A DNA stretch of 25,932 nucleotides from DASVDE01 sp035558955 (lineage in GTDB: Bacteria > Actinomycetota > Thermoleophilia > Solirubrobacterales > 70-9). Location: positions 1 through 25,932 of the forward strand of contig DATMBX010000107.1 in NCBI GenBank assembly GCA_035558955.1, in the 5' to 3' direction. Shown in pieces: positions 6,677 through 14,200 of this stretch (its first letter is position 1; each line of letters opens with the position of its first letter). The notes beneath the pieces were generated by a model, which did not search any database, was not told the origin of the DNA, and worked only from the letters and a program-made list of their open reading frames with translations. The position numbers and the translations under genes are program-made.

Positions 6677-8329
6677 CTATTGCGAAGGGACACCCAGATA
6701 GGGCAGAGCGAACTGTGCGATCTCTCCGAACGCCGGCGCCGCGACCGACCCGCCGTAATAGTCCCCTTGCGGCTGGTCGACTATCACCGAGACCAGCAGG
6801 CGGGGATCCTGCGCCGGGGCGAAGCCGATGAAGGAGGCGACGAATTTCGTCTCCGAGTAGGTGCCGTTCTCGACCATCTGCGCCGTTCCCGTCTTGCCGG
6901 CCAGGGTATAGCCGGGGACGCTGACCTCGGAGGCGGTTCCGCCTGGCGCTAGCACGCCCTCAAGCATCGTGCGCACCTGCGCCGCGACGTTCTCGTCGAT
7001 CACCCGCCTGCCTCTCGGCTCCTCCACTGGCTCGCCGTCGACCTCCTTGATTAGCCGCGGCCGGTGCAGCACGCCGCCGTCGGCGATCACCGCGTAGGCG
7101 GCCATCATCTGCATCGGCGTCACCGAGAGCCCCTGTCCCAGCGGCAGATTGCCAATCGTCGAGCCGGAGTAGTCCTCCAGCTCCGGCACCAGTCCGATCT
7201 CCTCGGCGGGAAACTGAACGCCGGTCTGGCGGCCGAAGCCGAAGTGGTTGATCCAGCGACTGAATCTCTCGTCGCCGAGCAGTTGGCCGATCGTCACCGC
7301 GCCCACGTTCGAGGACTGGGCGAGGATGTCGGCGACCGTAAGCGTCACCGTGCCACGGGCGTGGGACTCCTCGATCACGCGGTCGGCGACCTGAATCGTC
7401 GGGGCCAGGGTGAAGGCCGACTCCGGCGTCACCAGTCTGGCCTCCAGCGCGGCGGCGACGGTGAACGCCTTGAAGGTCGACCCCGGCTCGTAGGTGAAAC
7501 CGGTCGCGCGATTGATCAAATCCTCGGGACTGGCGCTGGAGAGATCGGCCGGATCAACCGGCGGCCAGTTCGCCATCGCCAGGATCTCTGAGCTGCGCGG
7601 GTCCATGACGATCGCGGTCGCCCCCTGCGGCGAGTAGGCGGCGCCGATCCCCTCCAGCACCTCCTCGGTCTTCGACTGGATCGCCGGATCGAGGGTCAGC
7701 TGGATGTCGGCGCCGTCGCTGGCCTCGCTCACCGTGTCCAGCCGGATCGGCTCGCCGAGCGCGTCCTTGACGATCAGCCGCTCACCGTCGGAACCGCCGA
7801 GGACCACTTCCTCGCCGCCCTCCAATCCGGTCAGCCCCTGGCCCTCGTCGCCGACCGCGCCGATCACCTGGCCCGCCATCGTGCCCTGCGGGTAGATGCG
7901 CCGGCTGTCGGGAAGCTGGCCGATCCCCGACAGCTCGAGCCGTTCGATACGCGCCGCCGCCGGAATGTCCACTTTCTTGGCGACGTAGGAGAAGCCCGAG
8001 TCCTCGGTGAGGCTGGCCAGCACGTCGTCGCTGTCCTCGCCGAGGATCGCCGCGATTCTGTCGGCGGTCCGCTGCGGATTTTTCACCTGGTAGGGCGTGG
8101 CGAAGATCGTCGCCGCGTCCTCGGAGGAGGCCAGCGCCTTGCCGTGGCGGTCGAGGACGCTGCCGCGCAGGCCGGGGATGGTGACGACCTCGGTCTGCTG
8201 ATAGCTGGCCTCGGAGGCCAGCTCGGCGCCCTGCACCCCCTGCAACCAGAAAGCGCGGCCGAAGACGACGAGGAAGCAAAGGAGGAAGCCGGCGAACAGA
8301 AGTCCGATCCGCCGGTCGATCGTGCGCAC
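6677..8329 (-). CDS. ftsI: Division transpeptidase FtsI / class B penicillin-binding protein
   Basis: Class B PBP that cross-links septal peptidoglycan, anchored by one N-terminal helix (about residues 8-28) with the catalytic part outside. 550 residues, usual for FtsI. The N-terminal dimerisation region has LRGSVLDRHGKALA (54-67). The transpeptidase domain has all three active-site motifs: SxxK as STFK (serine 284), SxN as SSN (339-341) and KTG (479-481, AGKTGTAQ). There is no C-terminal PASTA domain, unlike some actinobacterial class B PBPs. The GTG at 8329 is 15 bases after the ftsL-like gene, and the product begins with the basic stretch and helix expected for FtsI. It should work with FtsL and the FtsW-type polymerase, which is not in this window. 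Confidence 0.95.
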   Translation of the reverse strand: MRTIDRRIGLLFAGFLLCFLVVFGRAFWLQGVQGAELASEASYQQTEVVTIPGLRGSVLDRHGKALASSEDAATIFATPYQVKNPQRTADRIAAILGEDSDDVLASLTEDSGFSYVAKKVDIPAAARIERLELSGIGQLPDSRRIYPQGTMAGQVIGAVGDEGQGLTGLEGGEEVVLGGSDGERLIVKDALGEPIRLDTVSEASDGADIQLTLDPAIQSKTEEVLEGIGAAYSPQGATAIVMDPRSSEILAMANWPPVDPADLSSASPEDLINRATGFTYEPGSTFKAFTVAAALEARLVTPESAFTLAPTIQVADRVIEESHARGTVTLTVADILAQSSNVGAVTIGQLLGDERFSRWINHFGFGRQTGVQFPAEEIGLVPELEDYSGSTIGNLPLGQGLSVTPMQMMAAYAVIADGGVLHRPRLIKEVDGEPVEEPRGRRVIDENVAAQVRTMLEGVLAPGGTASEVSVPGYTLAGKTGTAQMVENGTYSETKFVASFIGFAPAQDPRLLVSVIVDQPQGDYYGGSVAAPAFGEIAQFALPYLGVPSQ

Positions 8330-8344
8330 CGCGGCCGTCCGCCC

Positions 8345-8899
8345 TTAGTAGGCCGTACCCGCCGCGGCCAGGCGCTGCGCCGCGATGGCGGCATCCCGCG
8401 GACTCGCCTGCAGGTAGTTGACCTCGTCGGCGGAAGCGGCGGTGAGGCCGAGGACGGCCGCGTCGTGGCGGACCCGGGCGCTACCCGACTTCTGTGCGTC
8501 GCGGCTGCGCAGGATCGAGTTCTCCCGATCGAGCGCCTGGATGTTCTGGTCGATCTGCCCGGCGGTCGCGGCGAGGCTGAGGGTGACGACGTTGAGGCCG
8601 ACGATGCCGGCCAGCAGCACGCCGAGCACCCCGATCCAGACCCGACCGCGGGTCATCCGCACCATCAGGCTGGAATCGGGCAGGCGGCGGACCGCGGTGG
8701 CAGTGCGGACGGCGGCAAGTGGGATGACATGGCCGGTCGCCCTCTTGGGCGCGGGACGGCGGCGCTGGGGCGCGGGGGCGGTACGAACGCGGGCTGGACG
8801 CGCGGCGGCTCTGCGAGTCGCCGGTCTGCGAGCCGGCGCGGGTTTGCGAGCCGGCGCGCGCGCCGGAGCGGCCTGTCGAGCCGGCGCCGCGACGGCCAT
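8345..8899 (-). CDS. ftsL: FtsL-like division protein with Ala/Pro/Arg-rich N-terminus
   Basis: A 184-residue bitopic membrane protein in the usual ftsL place between rsmH and ftsI. Residues 1-58 are a low-complexity Ala/Pro/Arg-rich cytoplasmic tail. A single helix follows at about 86-108 (GRVWIGVLGVLLAGIVGLNVV), then a heptad-like coiled-coil stretch (GQIDQNIQALDRENSILRSR, about 114-133) and a short extracytoplasmic end with LGLTAAS. FtsL sequences are poorly conserved, so the call rests on topology and position more than on identity. The ATG at 8899 overlaps the rsmH stop by one base. The tail is encoded by repeated GC-rich units of the kind GCGAGCCGGCGCG, which probably expand and contract by slippage. 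Confidence 0.85.
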   Translation of the reverse strand: MAVAAPARQAAPARAPARKPAPARRPATRRAAARPARVRTAPAPQRRRPAPKRATGHVIPLAAVRTATAVRRLPDSSLMVRMTRGRVWIGVLGVLLAGIVGLNVVTLSLAATAGQIDQNIQALDRENSILRSRDAQKSGSARVRHDAAVLGLTAASADEVNYLQASPRDAAIAAQRLAAAGTAY

Positions 8900-9834
8900 C
8901 AGTCGTTCTCCCCTACCTTCGCCGCGCCGCGCAGATGCGCGGAGCGCGAGCGTGGGTTGAGCGCGATCTCATCGGCACCGGGCGCGATCGCCCGGCGAGT
9001 CAGCAGCTCCGCCTCCGGCTCGCGGCCGCAGGCGCAGACGGGAAGCTCGGGCGGGCAGATGCAGCCCTTGGCGCGCTCGGCCAAGAACCGCTTGACACGG
9101 CGGTCTTCCAGGGAATGGAAGGAGATCGCGGCGAGGCGGCCGCCGACCGGCAGCATTCCCCAGGCGGTCGGCAGCACATCGTCGAGCGAGTCGAGCTCGC
9201 CGTTGACGGCGATCCGGATCGCCTGAAAGGTTCGCTTGGCGGGATGGCCGCCGCCGAACCGCGCCGAGGCCGGCATTCCGGCCTTGGCCGCGTCGACCAG
9301 GTCCGAAGTCGTGGAGAGAGGCCGCCGCTGCACGATCTGGCGGGCGATCCCGCCCGCATAGCGCTCCTCGCCGAAACGGCGCAGGGCCTGGGCGATCCGG
9401 GACTCCGGCCACTCGTTGACCAGGTCGGCGGCGGTGAACTCCTGCCGCGTGTCCATCCGCATGTCCAGCGGCGCATCGTAGGAATAGGAGAAGCCTCGCT
9501 CCCAGGCGTCCACTTGCATCGACGACATTCCGAGGTCCATGTAGACCATGTCTGGGTGGAGGCCTTCGCCGCGCAGGGCCCGAAGCCCTTCCGAGAAGTC
9601 GGCACCGATAAAGCGCGCTTTGCAGGGGGTATCGGCGGCGAAGTCGGCAAAGCGCGCCTCCGCGGCGGGGTCGCGGTCGATGCAGAAGAGCGTCCCGTCC
9701 GGGCCGATCCGCTCCGCGACCAGCCGCGCGTGGCCGCCGCCGCCGAAGGTGCAGTCGACGGCAATCTCCCCCGGTTGGGGCGCGAGCAGGGCGACCAGCT
9801 CGGGGGCGAGGACGGGTTCGTGCGGCGTTGGCAT
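8899..9834 (-). CDS. rsmH: 16S rRNA (cytosine1402-N4)-methyltransferase RsmH (MraW)
   Basis: SAM-dependent methyltransferase that modifies C1402 in the decoding centre of 16S rRNA. 311 residues from this start, normal for the family. Marks: HEPVLAPELVALL at the N-terminus, the SAM loop VDCTFGGGGHARLVAERIG (26-44), CIDRDPAAEARF, MDLGMSSMQVD, MRMDTRQEFTAADLVN, GGHPAKRTFQAIRIAVN, and the late ISFHSLEDRRVKRFL. The start at 9834 puts HEPVL at residues 5-9 as in most homologues, but it has no purine-rich ribosome site. An in-frame ATG at 9903, one base after the mraZ stop, would add 23 residues (MAAHAARVAPRPS...) and could be coupled to mraZ translation. Either start is possible. The gene end overlaps ftsL by one base. 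Confidence 0.96.
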   Translation of the reverse strand: MPTPHEPVLAPELVALLAPQPGEIAVDCTFGGGGHARLVAERIGPDGTLFCIDRDPAAEARFADFAADTPCKARFIGADFSEGLRALRGEGLHPDMVYMDLGMSSMQVDAWERGFSYSYDAPLDMRMDTRQEFTAADLVNEWPESRIAQALRRFGEERYAGGIARQIVQRRPLSTTSDLVDAAKAGMPASARFGGGHPAKRTFQAIRIAVNGELDSLDDVLPTAWGMLPVGGRLAAISFHSLEDRRVKRFLAERAKGCICPPELPVCACGREPEAELLTRRAIAPGADEIALNPRSRSAHLRGAAKVGEND

Positions 9835-9904
9835 ATAGATAAGGGTGGCGGGAGTCAGGGTTCGGCTTGGCCGGGGGGCGACTCGTGCGGCATGGGCGGC
9901 CATC

Positions 9905-10348
9905 TCACTCGCCCGCCTCGGCCCCGGCGAGGCCCTCGGCGATTTCCGGCGCCTCGGCGTCCAGCTCCTCCTCCTGCTTTGCCCAGGCCTCGGCGTTCCA
10001 GATCTCCAGGTACTCCCCGTTGCCGACGACGACGCAGGCGCCGTCGAGACCGGCGTGCTCGAGCAGCGATTTGGGGACGCGGATGCGCCCGGCGGCGTCG
10101 AGCTTCTCGTCGAAGGAGCCGCCGTGGAAGCGGCGGCGCATGCGGCGCGCCTCTCTGCCGAAGGGGCTGTGCGGGGTGAGAAAGCGGGCCGAAAGATCCT
10201 CGTAGCCCTCGGGCGTGTGCAGCCAGACGCAGGGGTCGAAGCCCTTGGACAGAACAACTCCATCGGAGAGGGCCGCGCGGAACCGAGACGGAACGGTCAA
10301 GCGGTCCTTGGAGTCGAGACTGTGCTCGTAGATGCCCCGAAATGCCAC
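9905..10348 (-). CDS. mraZ: Transcriptional regulator / division protein MraZ
   Basis: DNA-binding protein of the SpoVT/AbrB double-domain type that in other bacteria represses its own dcw operon. 147 residues, usual length. Both half-sites are present: the first domain has GIYEHSLDSKDRLTVPSRFR (5-24), the second DAAGRIRVPKSLLEHAGL. An acidic C-terminal tail (EEELDAEAPEIAEG) follows. The start is GTG at 10348 with an AAAGGA ribosome site 9 bases upstream (10358-10363). It is the first gene of the wall cluster. Its leader has a promoter overlapped by TGGGG repeats spaced 10 bases apart, the known kind of MraZ operator, so autorepression is likely. rsmH follows after 70 bases, or directly if its upstream start is used. 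Confidence 0.97.
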   Translation of the reverse strand: MAFRGIYEHSLDSKDRLTVPSRFRAALSDGVVLSKGFDPCVWLHTPEGYEDLSARFLTPHSPFGREARRMRRRFHGGSFDEKLDAAGRIRVPKSLLEHAGLDGACVVVGNGEYLEIWNAEAWAKQEEELDAEAPEIAEGLAGAEAGE

Positions 10349-10385
10349 CGCGTCGATTCCTTTCGGGAGGGCCTGGAAAAGAGTT

Positions 10386-10430
10386 AGGACCGAGGTGATG
10401 AGGTGGGAGGAGCCTCACCACCCCGGTCCT
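10386..10430 (-). ncRNA. Leader hairpin of mraZ, mraW RNA motif-like
   Basis: Read as minus-strand RNA, 10430-10413 pairs with 10403-10386 in an unbroken 18-base stem containing two G-U pairs (10423 with 10393, 10418 with 10398). The loop is the 9-base CUCCUCCCA. On the plus strand these two pairs would be A-C mismatches, so the structure suits the mraZ transcript. It lies between the promoter and the mraZ ribosome site. Known: an actinobacterial 'mraW RNA motif' is a hairpin with a C/U-rich loop in leaders of this operon; this hairpin resembles it from memory but was not matched to its model. The UCCU in the loop could pair with AGGA of the mraZ ribosome site. A short U run (10380-10377) follows five bases after the stem, so weak attenuation is another option. 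Confidence 0.6.
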
Positions 10431-10447
10431 TTGGGCTTCAACTCGAG

Positions 10448-10473
10448 CGCCACAGTACCCCACTTTCCCCCAC
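10448..10473 (-). promoter_or_regulatory. MraZ-box repeats (TGGGG, 10-base period)
   Basis: On the minus strand TGGGG occurs at 10472-10468 and 10462-10458, with a degenerate TGGCG at 10452-10448. Successive copies are exactly 10 bases apart, i.e. separated by five bases. Known MraZ operators are three or four TGGG[A/G] boxes with five-base spacers ahead of mraZ. Here two good boxes fill the spacer between the -35 and -10 elements, which would let MraZ block RNA polymerase. Confidence 0.75.
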
Positions 10474-10480
10474 TTTGCAA
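10452..10480 (-). promoter_or_regulatory. Predicted promoter of the mraZ (dcw) operon
   Basis: TTGCAA at 10480-10475 (four of six with TTGACA) and TACTGT at 10457-10452 (TAnnnT type) are separated by exactly 17 bases. Transcription would begin near 10445, giving a leader of about 100 bases that contains the hairpin at 10386-10430. The elements are deduced by eye. Confidence 0.55.
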
Positions 10481-10495
10481 CACGACCCCGTCGTG
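10481..10495. promoter_or_regulatory. Inverted repeat between divergent genes
   Basis: CACGAC-CCC-GTCGTG is a perfect 6+6 inverted repeat directly upstream of the mraZ -35 and 38 bases before the ATG of the divergent gene at 10533. It is placed like an operator for a dimeric regulator acting on either or both genes. No regulator can be named. Confidence 0.35.
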
Positions 10496-10532
10496 CAAGC
10501 CCCTTTGCACCCTCGCCTATAGGTTCTGAGGC

Positions 10533-11384
10533 ATGAACGCGCCAGCCGAGACAAGGGCGACCCCCGACGACGCCAACGACCTCCGAGGCCTCCACTTCAA
10601 GCTGCTGCTGGGCAAAGCGATCACCTGGATCGCGATCGGCATCGCGGTCATCGCCGCCGGCGTTGCCGGCGCGGTCTTCCTCAGCCCGGCGATCGGCGGC
10701 GCCGCGGCGCTCGGCATCTTCCTGCTGGGGCTGCTGGCCGTTTTCGCAATCGCCGACTCGCGCTCGGAGGACAGCTTCTTCGAGGCCTACGCATCCCAGC
10801 GCGGCATGAGCCTCGCCGGCAAGAGTCATATGCCCGGCGCGACTCCCCTACTGAACAAGGGCGACGACCGCTACGCCGAGCGCCTGCTCACCGGGCCGAT
10901 CGCCGACGGGCTGGAGGGAACCCTCGCCCTCTACACCTACGAAGAAGAGACCACCGACAGCAGAGGCAACCGGCAGACCAGCTACTACCGCTACACGGTC
11001 GGTCTGCTCGACGTGCCCGAGTGCGCGGCTCACATCCCCGAGCTCTACTGCCAGCGGAAGTTCGGGCTGAAGGCCCTGGAGGGACTCGAGGACGCTTTCC
11101 GCGGGTCGAGAGAGCGAATAGAGCTGGAGAGCGAAGCCCTCGACGACAAGTACGAGATCTTCGCCCATGAGAACCAGGACGCCAACTGGCTGCGCCAGTT
11201 CTTCTCCCCCACCTTCATCGTCTGGCTGACCGACACGGCGCCGAAGAAGTTCGCCTTCGAACTGGTCGACGGCACCCTCTGCTGCTACGTAAACGACCAC
11301 AAGAAGAGCGCCAAGGAGCTCGACATCGTCTGCCAAGCCTCAGCCGCCGTAGCCGCCCGCCTGCGCGAAGAAGCAGCCGAATAG
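10533..11384 (+). CDS. Two-helix membrane protein, DUF3137-like
   Basis: A 283-residue protein without a firm family assignment. Residues about 30-50 (ITWIAIGIAVIAAGVAGAVF) and 53-75 (AIGGAAALGIFLLGLLAVFA) form two adjacent membrane helices. The long remainder is cytoplasmic or external and rich in charged residues. The layout - two helices, a conserved aromatic region (YTYEEETTDSRGNRQTSYY), then ELESEALDDKYEIF and LRQFFSPTFIVWL - recalls DUF3137-type proteins, in which 'found to be E..dFn..y.v....' segments occur; this is a weak resemblance. It is transcribed away from mraZ. Its TAG stop abuts the stop of tadC on the other strand with no base between. ATG at 10533 is used; no strong ribosome site precedes it. 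Function unknown. Confidence 0.7.
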   Translation: MNAPAETRATPDDANDLRGLHFKLLLGKAITWIAIGIAVIAAGVAGAVFLSPAIGGAAALGIFLLGLLAVFAIADSRSEDSFFEAYASQRGMSLAGKSHMPGATPLLNKGDDRYAERLLTGPIADGLEGTLALYTYEEETTDSRGNRQTSYYRYTVGLLDVPECAAHIPELYCQRKFGLKALEGLEDAFRGSRERIELESEALDDKYEIFAHENQDANWLRQFFSPTFIVWLTDTAPKKFAFELVDGTLCCYVNDHKKSAKELDIVCQASAAVAARLREEAAE

Positions 11385-12203
11385 TTAGAAGCCACCGAGG
11401 AGCGTGTCGGCGTTGGCGATCAGGCCGGCGGCGATCATCAGCAGAACCGAGGGGACGAGGACAAGGGCTACGACTAGCTGAATCTTCGGGGCTGCCCTTG
11501 CCGCGCTCTCCTCCACGGCGCGGCGCTGGTCGCGGCGCAGGGCCGTGGACTGGCGGCGGAGTTGGTCCGCCAGAGGTGAGCCGAAGCGGCGGGATCGCTC
11601 TATCGAGGCGACCAGGGTCGCCAACTCGCTGCCCGGGACACGGGCGCGCAGGGAGGCGAGAGCCTTGGACATGGGCTGGCCGCAGGAGAGCTCGGCGACC
11701 GTCACGCGCAGCTCGTCGGCCAAGGGGCCGTCGCTCGCGGTTGCCAGCTCCTCGAAGCCGGCGGCGGCGCTGCGGCCGGAGGTGGCGCTTACCGCCAGCA
11801 GGTCGAGAGCATCGGGAAGGGCGCCGACCAGGCGGCGTTGCCGGCGGCGGGCCTCCCGCTCGAGCAGGGCGTCAGGGACCATGAAGCCGGCCGCGGGCAT
11901 TCCGATCGCGACCAGCAGGGAGATGCGGCCCGGCGCCGCGGGCGCCGCCGCCATCGCCACGATCCCTCCCGCCGCGACGCCGGCGAGCTTCGCCAGCAGC
12001 ACCGCCGGCAGCGGGTAGCGCTCCTCGAGTCCGGCGCGACGCAAGCGCTCCGGCAAGCCGAGCTTGAGCGCGGCCGCGGCGGAGCGACCGCGGGTTCCGA
12101 AAGAGATGGACGGCCGCTTGCTCTCGCGCCCCGCCAGCAACTCACGGGCGCCGGCGAAGCCGAGAAGGACCGCGATCGCGGCAAGCAGCGCGGCGGCGCT
12201 CAC
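11385..12203 (-). CDS. tadC: Tad pilus inner-membrane protein TadC (T2SS-F family)
   Basis: A 272-residue integral membrane platform protein of the GspF/T2SSF superfamily. With TadB it forms the inner-membrane base on which the TadA ATPase works to assemble Flp-type pili or drive secretion. Helices are at the N-terminus (SAAALLAAIAVLLGFAGA), in the middle (LLAKLAGVAAGGIVAMAAAP and LLVAIGMPAAGFMVPDALL) and at the C-terminus (IQLVVALVLVPSVLLMIAAG). The cytoplasmic F domain lies between, with ALPDALDLLAVSATSGRS and LRARVPGSELATLVASIERS, typical of TadC. Start is GTG at 12203, overlapping the tadB TGA in GTGA; the longer open frame upstream is a shadow of tadB. It is the last gene of the operon and ends flush against the convergent gene at 10533-11384. 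Confidence 0.88.
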   Translation of the reverse strand: MSAAALLAAIAVLLGFAGARELLAGRESKRPSISFGTRGRSAAAALKLGLPERLRRAGLEERYPLPAVLLAKLAGVAAGGIVAMAAAPAAPGRISLLVAIGMPAAGFMVPDALLEREARRRQRRLVGALPDALDLLAVSATSGRSAAAGFEELATASDGPLADELRVTVAELSCGQPMSKALASLRARVPGSELATLVASIERSRRFGSPLADQLRRQSTALRRDQRRAVEESAARAAPKIQLVVALVLVPSVLLMIAAGLIANADTLLGGF

Positions 12204-13054
12204 TTGACCACTTTCGAGAGGCGGCGAATCGCGAAGAAACCGGCGGCCTGAAGGGCGGCGGCGAGGACCAGCATCGCGGCCGAGGCCGGAGAGCCGAGCA
12301 GCTTGGCAAGGAAGCCGGGTTGGATCAGCTCGGCGAATAGTGCGCCGCCGGTCGGCATCGCGACGACGAGCAAGCCGGTGAAGCGGGCCTGCGCGGTCGC
12401 CGACTTGGCGTCCTCGGCTACCCGGTCGCGCTCGGCGGCGCCTTCGGCGAAGCGGCGCAGCAGGCCGGCGAGGTCGCCGCCGGCCAGGCGCTGGCTGAGC
12501 AGCGCCGCAGCGAAAGCGTCGACCCGCGGCGAGCGCATCCGCCGCCGCCATTCTTCGATCGCGTCGCCCGTCGGCGCCCCCAGGTCGAGTTCGGCGCCGA
12601 GCCTGGCGAGCTCGACCGCCGGCGGGCCGTCCAGCGAGGCGGCGGCCGCCGGCAACGAAGAGCGCAAAGAGCGCCCCGCTGTCAGCGAATCGGCGATCGC
12701 GCCGGCGATGTCGGGCAAGGCGCGCTCCACCGCGGCGCGGTAGCGACGCCGGCGACTGGAGATCGCCCAGGCGGCGAGCGCGGGTCCCGCAACGGCGAAT
12801 GGCAGAACGACCGAGGCCCCAACAAGGAACCAACCACAGATCACCGCGGCGCCGGCCCCGAGCGCCATCAGCCGATGGCGCTCGGGAGTCGAGGGCGCAT
12901 ACCCCTCCCTCCCGGCTCGTCGCAGCGGCTCCAGCGCGGCCTGCACCCAGCGCGCCGCGGCCGGACTGGCCAGCACCGCCTCCCGCGCAGCCAGCGCGAC
13001 CAGCCCCCCCGCCGCGGCGCCCGCCAACGCCGGCAGGACCCCGGCGCCGCTCAT
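12200..13054 (-). CDS. tadB: Tad pilus inner-membrane protein TadB (T2SS-F family)
   Basis: A 284-residue partner of TadC in the Tad/Flp apparatus. It has an N-terminal helix (VLPALAGAAAGGLVALAARE), a helix pair around 66-95 (LGAGAAVICGWFLVGASVVL...), a cytoplasmic F domain and a C-terminal helix pair (GLLVVAMPTGGALFAELI and AAMLVLAAALQAAGFFAI). The F-domain core has ALPDIAGAIADSLTAGRSLR, the form seen in TadB, and FAAALLSQRLAGGDLAGLLR. ATG at 13054 overlaps the tadA stop in ATGA and its end overlaps tadC, so TadA, TadB and TadC are co-translated, as expected for subunits of one machine. TadB against TadC is decided by gene order (ATPase, B, C) and would be hard to tell by sequence alone. Confidence 0.88.
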   Translation of the reverse strand: MSGAGVLPALAGAAAGGLVALAAREAVLASPAAARWVQAALEPLRRAGREGYAPSTPERHRLMALGAGAAVICGWFLVGASVVLPFAVAGPALAAWAISSRRRRYRAAVERALPDIAGAIADSLTAGRSLRSSLPAAAASLDGPPAVELARLGAELDLGAPTGDAIEEWRRRMRSPRVDAFAAALLSQRLAGGDLAGLLRRFAEGAAERDRVAEDAKSATAQARFTGLLVVAMPTGGALFAELIQPGFLAKLLGSPASAAMLVLAAALQAAGFFAIRRLSKVVK

Positions 13055-14196
13055 GCGGCAAGGGAGAGATCGGCCGTCGAGCGAACCGCGGTGCCGCCGG
13101 CCGCCCTCACCACCTCGGCTATCTCGACGACGCGACGGCTGCCGTCGGGACGGCGCTCGAGGTGGACGACCAGGTCTATCCCGCGCTGCACCTGCTCGGC
13201 GATCGCCTCGTGCGGCAGCCCTACCCCCGCCATAAGCGCCAGCGTCTCCAGGCGGCTCAACGCATCGGCGGGGGAATTGGCGTGGATTGTGGAAAGAGCG
13301 CCGTCGTGACCGGTGTTGAGCGCGGTCAGCAGATCCAGCGCCTCCACCCCGCGCACCTCGCCGATCACGATTCGATCGGGGCGCATCCGCAGCGCGTTGC
13401 GCAGCAGGTCGCGGATCGTCACCTCCCCCCTGCCCTCGACGCTCGCCGGCCGGCTCTCCAACCGCACCACGTGGGGCTGCTGCAGGCGCAGCTCGGCCGC
13501 GTCCTCGATCGTCACCACCCGCTCGGCGGACGCGATGAAACTGGAGAGCGCGTTGAGCAGCGTCGTCTTGCCCGAGCCGGTGCCGCCGCTGACGAGGACG
13601 CTGCGGCGCCCGGCGACGGCGTCTTCGAGCAGCCGCCGCTGCGTTTCTCTCAGAGTGCCCAGCTCGACCAGCTCGTCCGGCCCCGGCCGGCTCGCGCTGA
13701 AGCGACGGATAGAGAGCGCCGGACCGTCGATCGCCAGCGGCGGGATCACCACGTTGACGCGGGAGCCGTCGGCGAGGCGGGCATCGACCATCGGGCTGAG
13801 CTCGTCGACCCGACGCCCGAGCGGCGCCAGGATCCGCTCGATCGCGTTGCGCAGCTCCTCTTCATTGGCAAAGGCGACGTCGGCGGCCTCGATCCGGCCG
13901 CGGCGCTCCACGTACACGCGCTCCGGCCCGTTGACCATCACCTCGTCGACCTCGGGATCGGCAAGCAGGTCCTCCAGCGGACCGAGGCCGACCGTGTCGC
14001 GGACGATGCGAGCGGCGACCTCCTGCCGGGCGCGGATGTCGAGAAGCGCGGCTTCCTCGCCTACCAGCCGATCGACGGCTTCCTGCAAGTCACCGGCGGG
14101 GGAGCGTCCGGCCGCAGCCTCGGCGCGACGGCGCTCGACCAATCGAGATCGCAGCGAGCCGGCGAGCTCCTCGACGTGCCTCTCTCGCGCGGACAC
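13051..14196 (-). CDS. tadA: Tad pilus assembly ATPase TadA/CpaF
   Basis: Cytoplasmic hexameric ATPase of the secretion superfamily that powers Tad/Flp pilus extension and, in some bacteria, retraction. 381 residues. The N-terminal domain has GLGPLEDLLADPEVDEVMVN (70-89) and DARLADGSRVNVVIPPLA, both typical of CpaF. The ATPase core has Walker A GGTGSGKT (204-211), the Asp box TIEDAAEL, Walker B RIVIGEVRG (275-283) and the His box GHDGALSTIHANS (297-309). Start is GTG at 14196, 4 bases after cpaB. No FHA or CpaE-like domain is fused. As no pilin gene is in the operon, whether it builds a pilus or another secretion device is open. Confidence 0.95.
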   Translation of the reverse strand: MSARERHVEELAGSLRSRLVERRRAEAAAGRSPAGDLQEAVDRLVGEEAALLDIRARQEVAARIVRDTVGLGPLEDLLADPEVDEVMVNGPERVYVERRGRIEAADVAFANEEELRNAIERILAPLGRRVDELSPMVDARLADGSRVNVVIPPLAIDGPALSIRRFSASRPGPDELVELGTLRETQRRLLEDAVAGRRSVLVSGGTGSGKTTLLNALSSFIASAERVVTIEDAAELRLQQPHVVRLESRPASVEGRGEVTIRDLLRNALRMRPDRIVIGEVRGVEALDLLTALNTGHDGALSTIHANSPADALSRLETLALMAGVGLPHEAIAEQVQRGIDLVVHLERRPDGSRRVVEIAEVVRAAGGTAVRSTADLSLAA

Positions 14197-14200
14197 TCGC

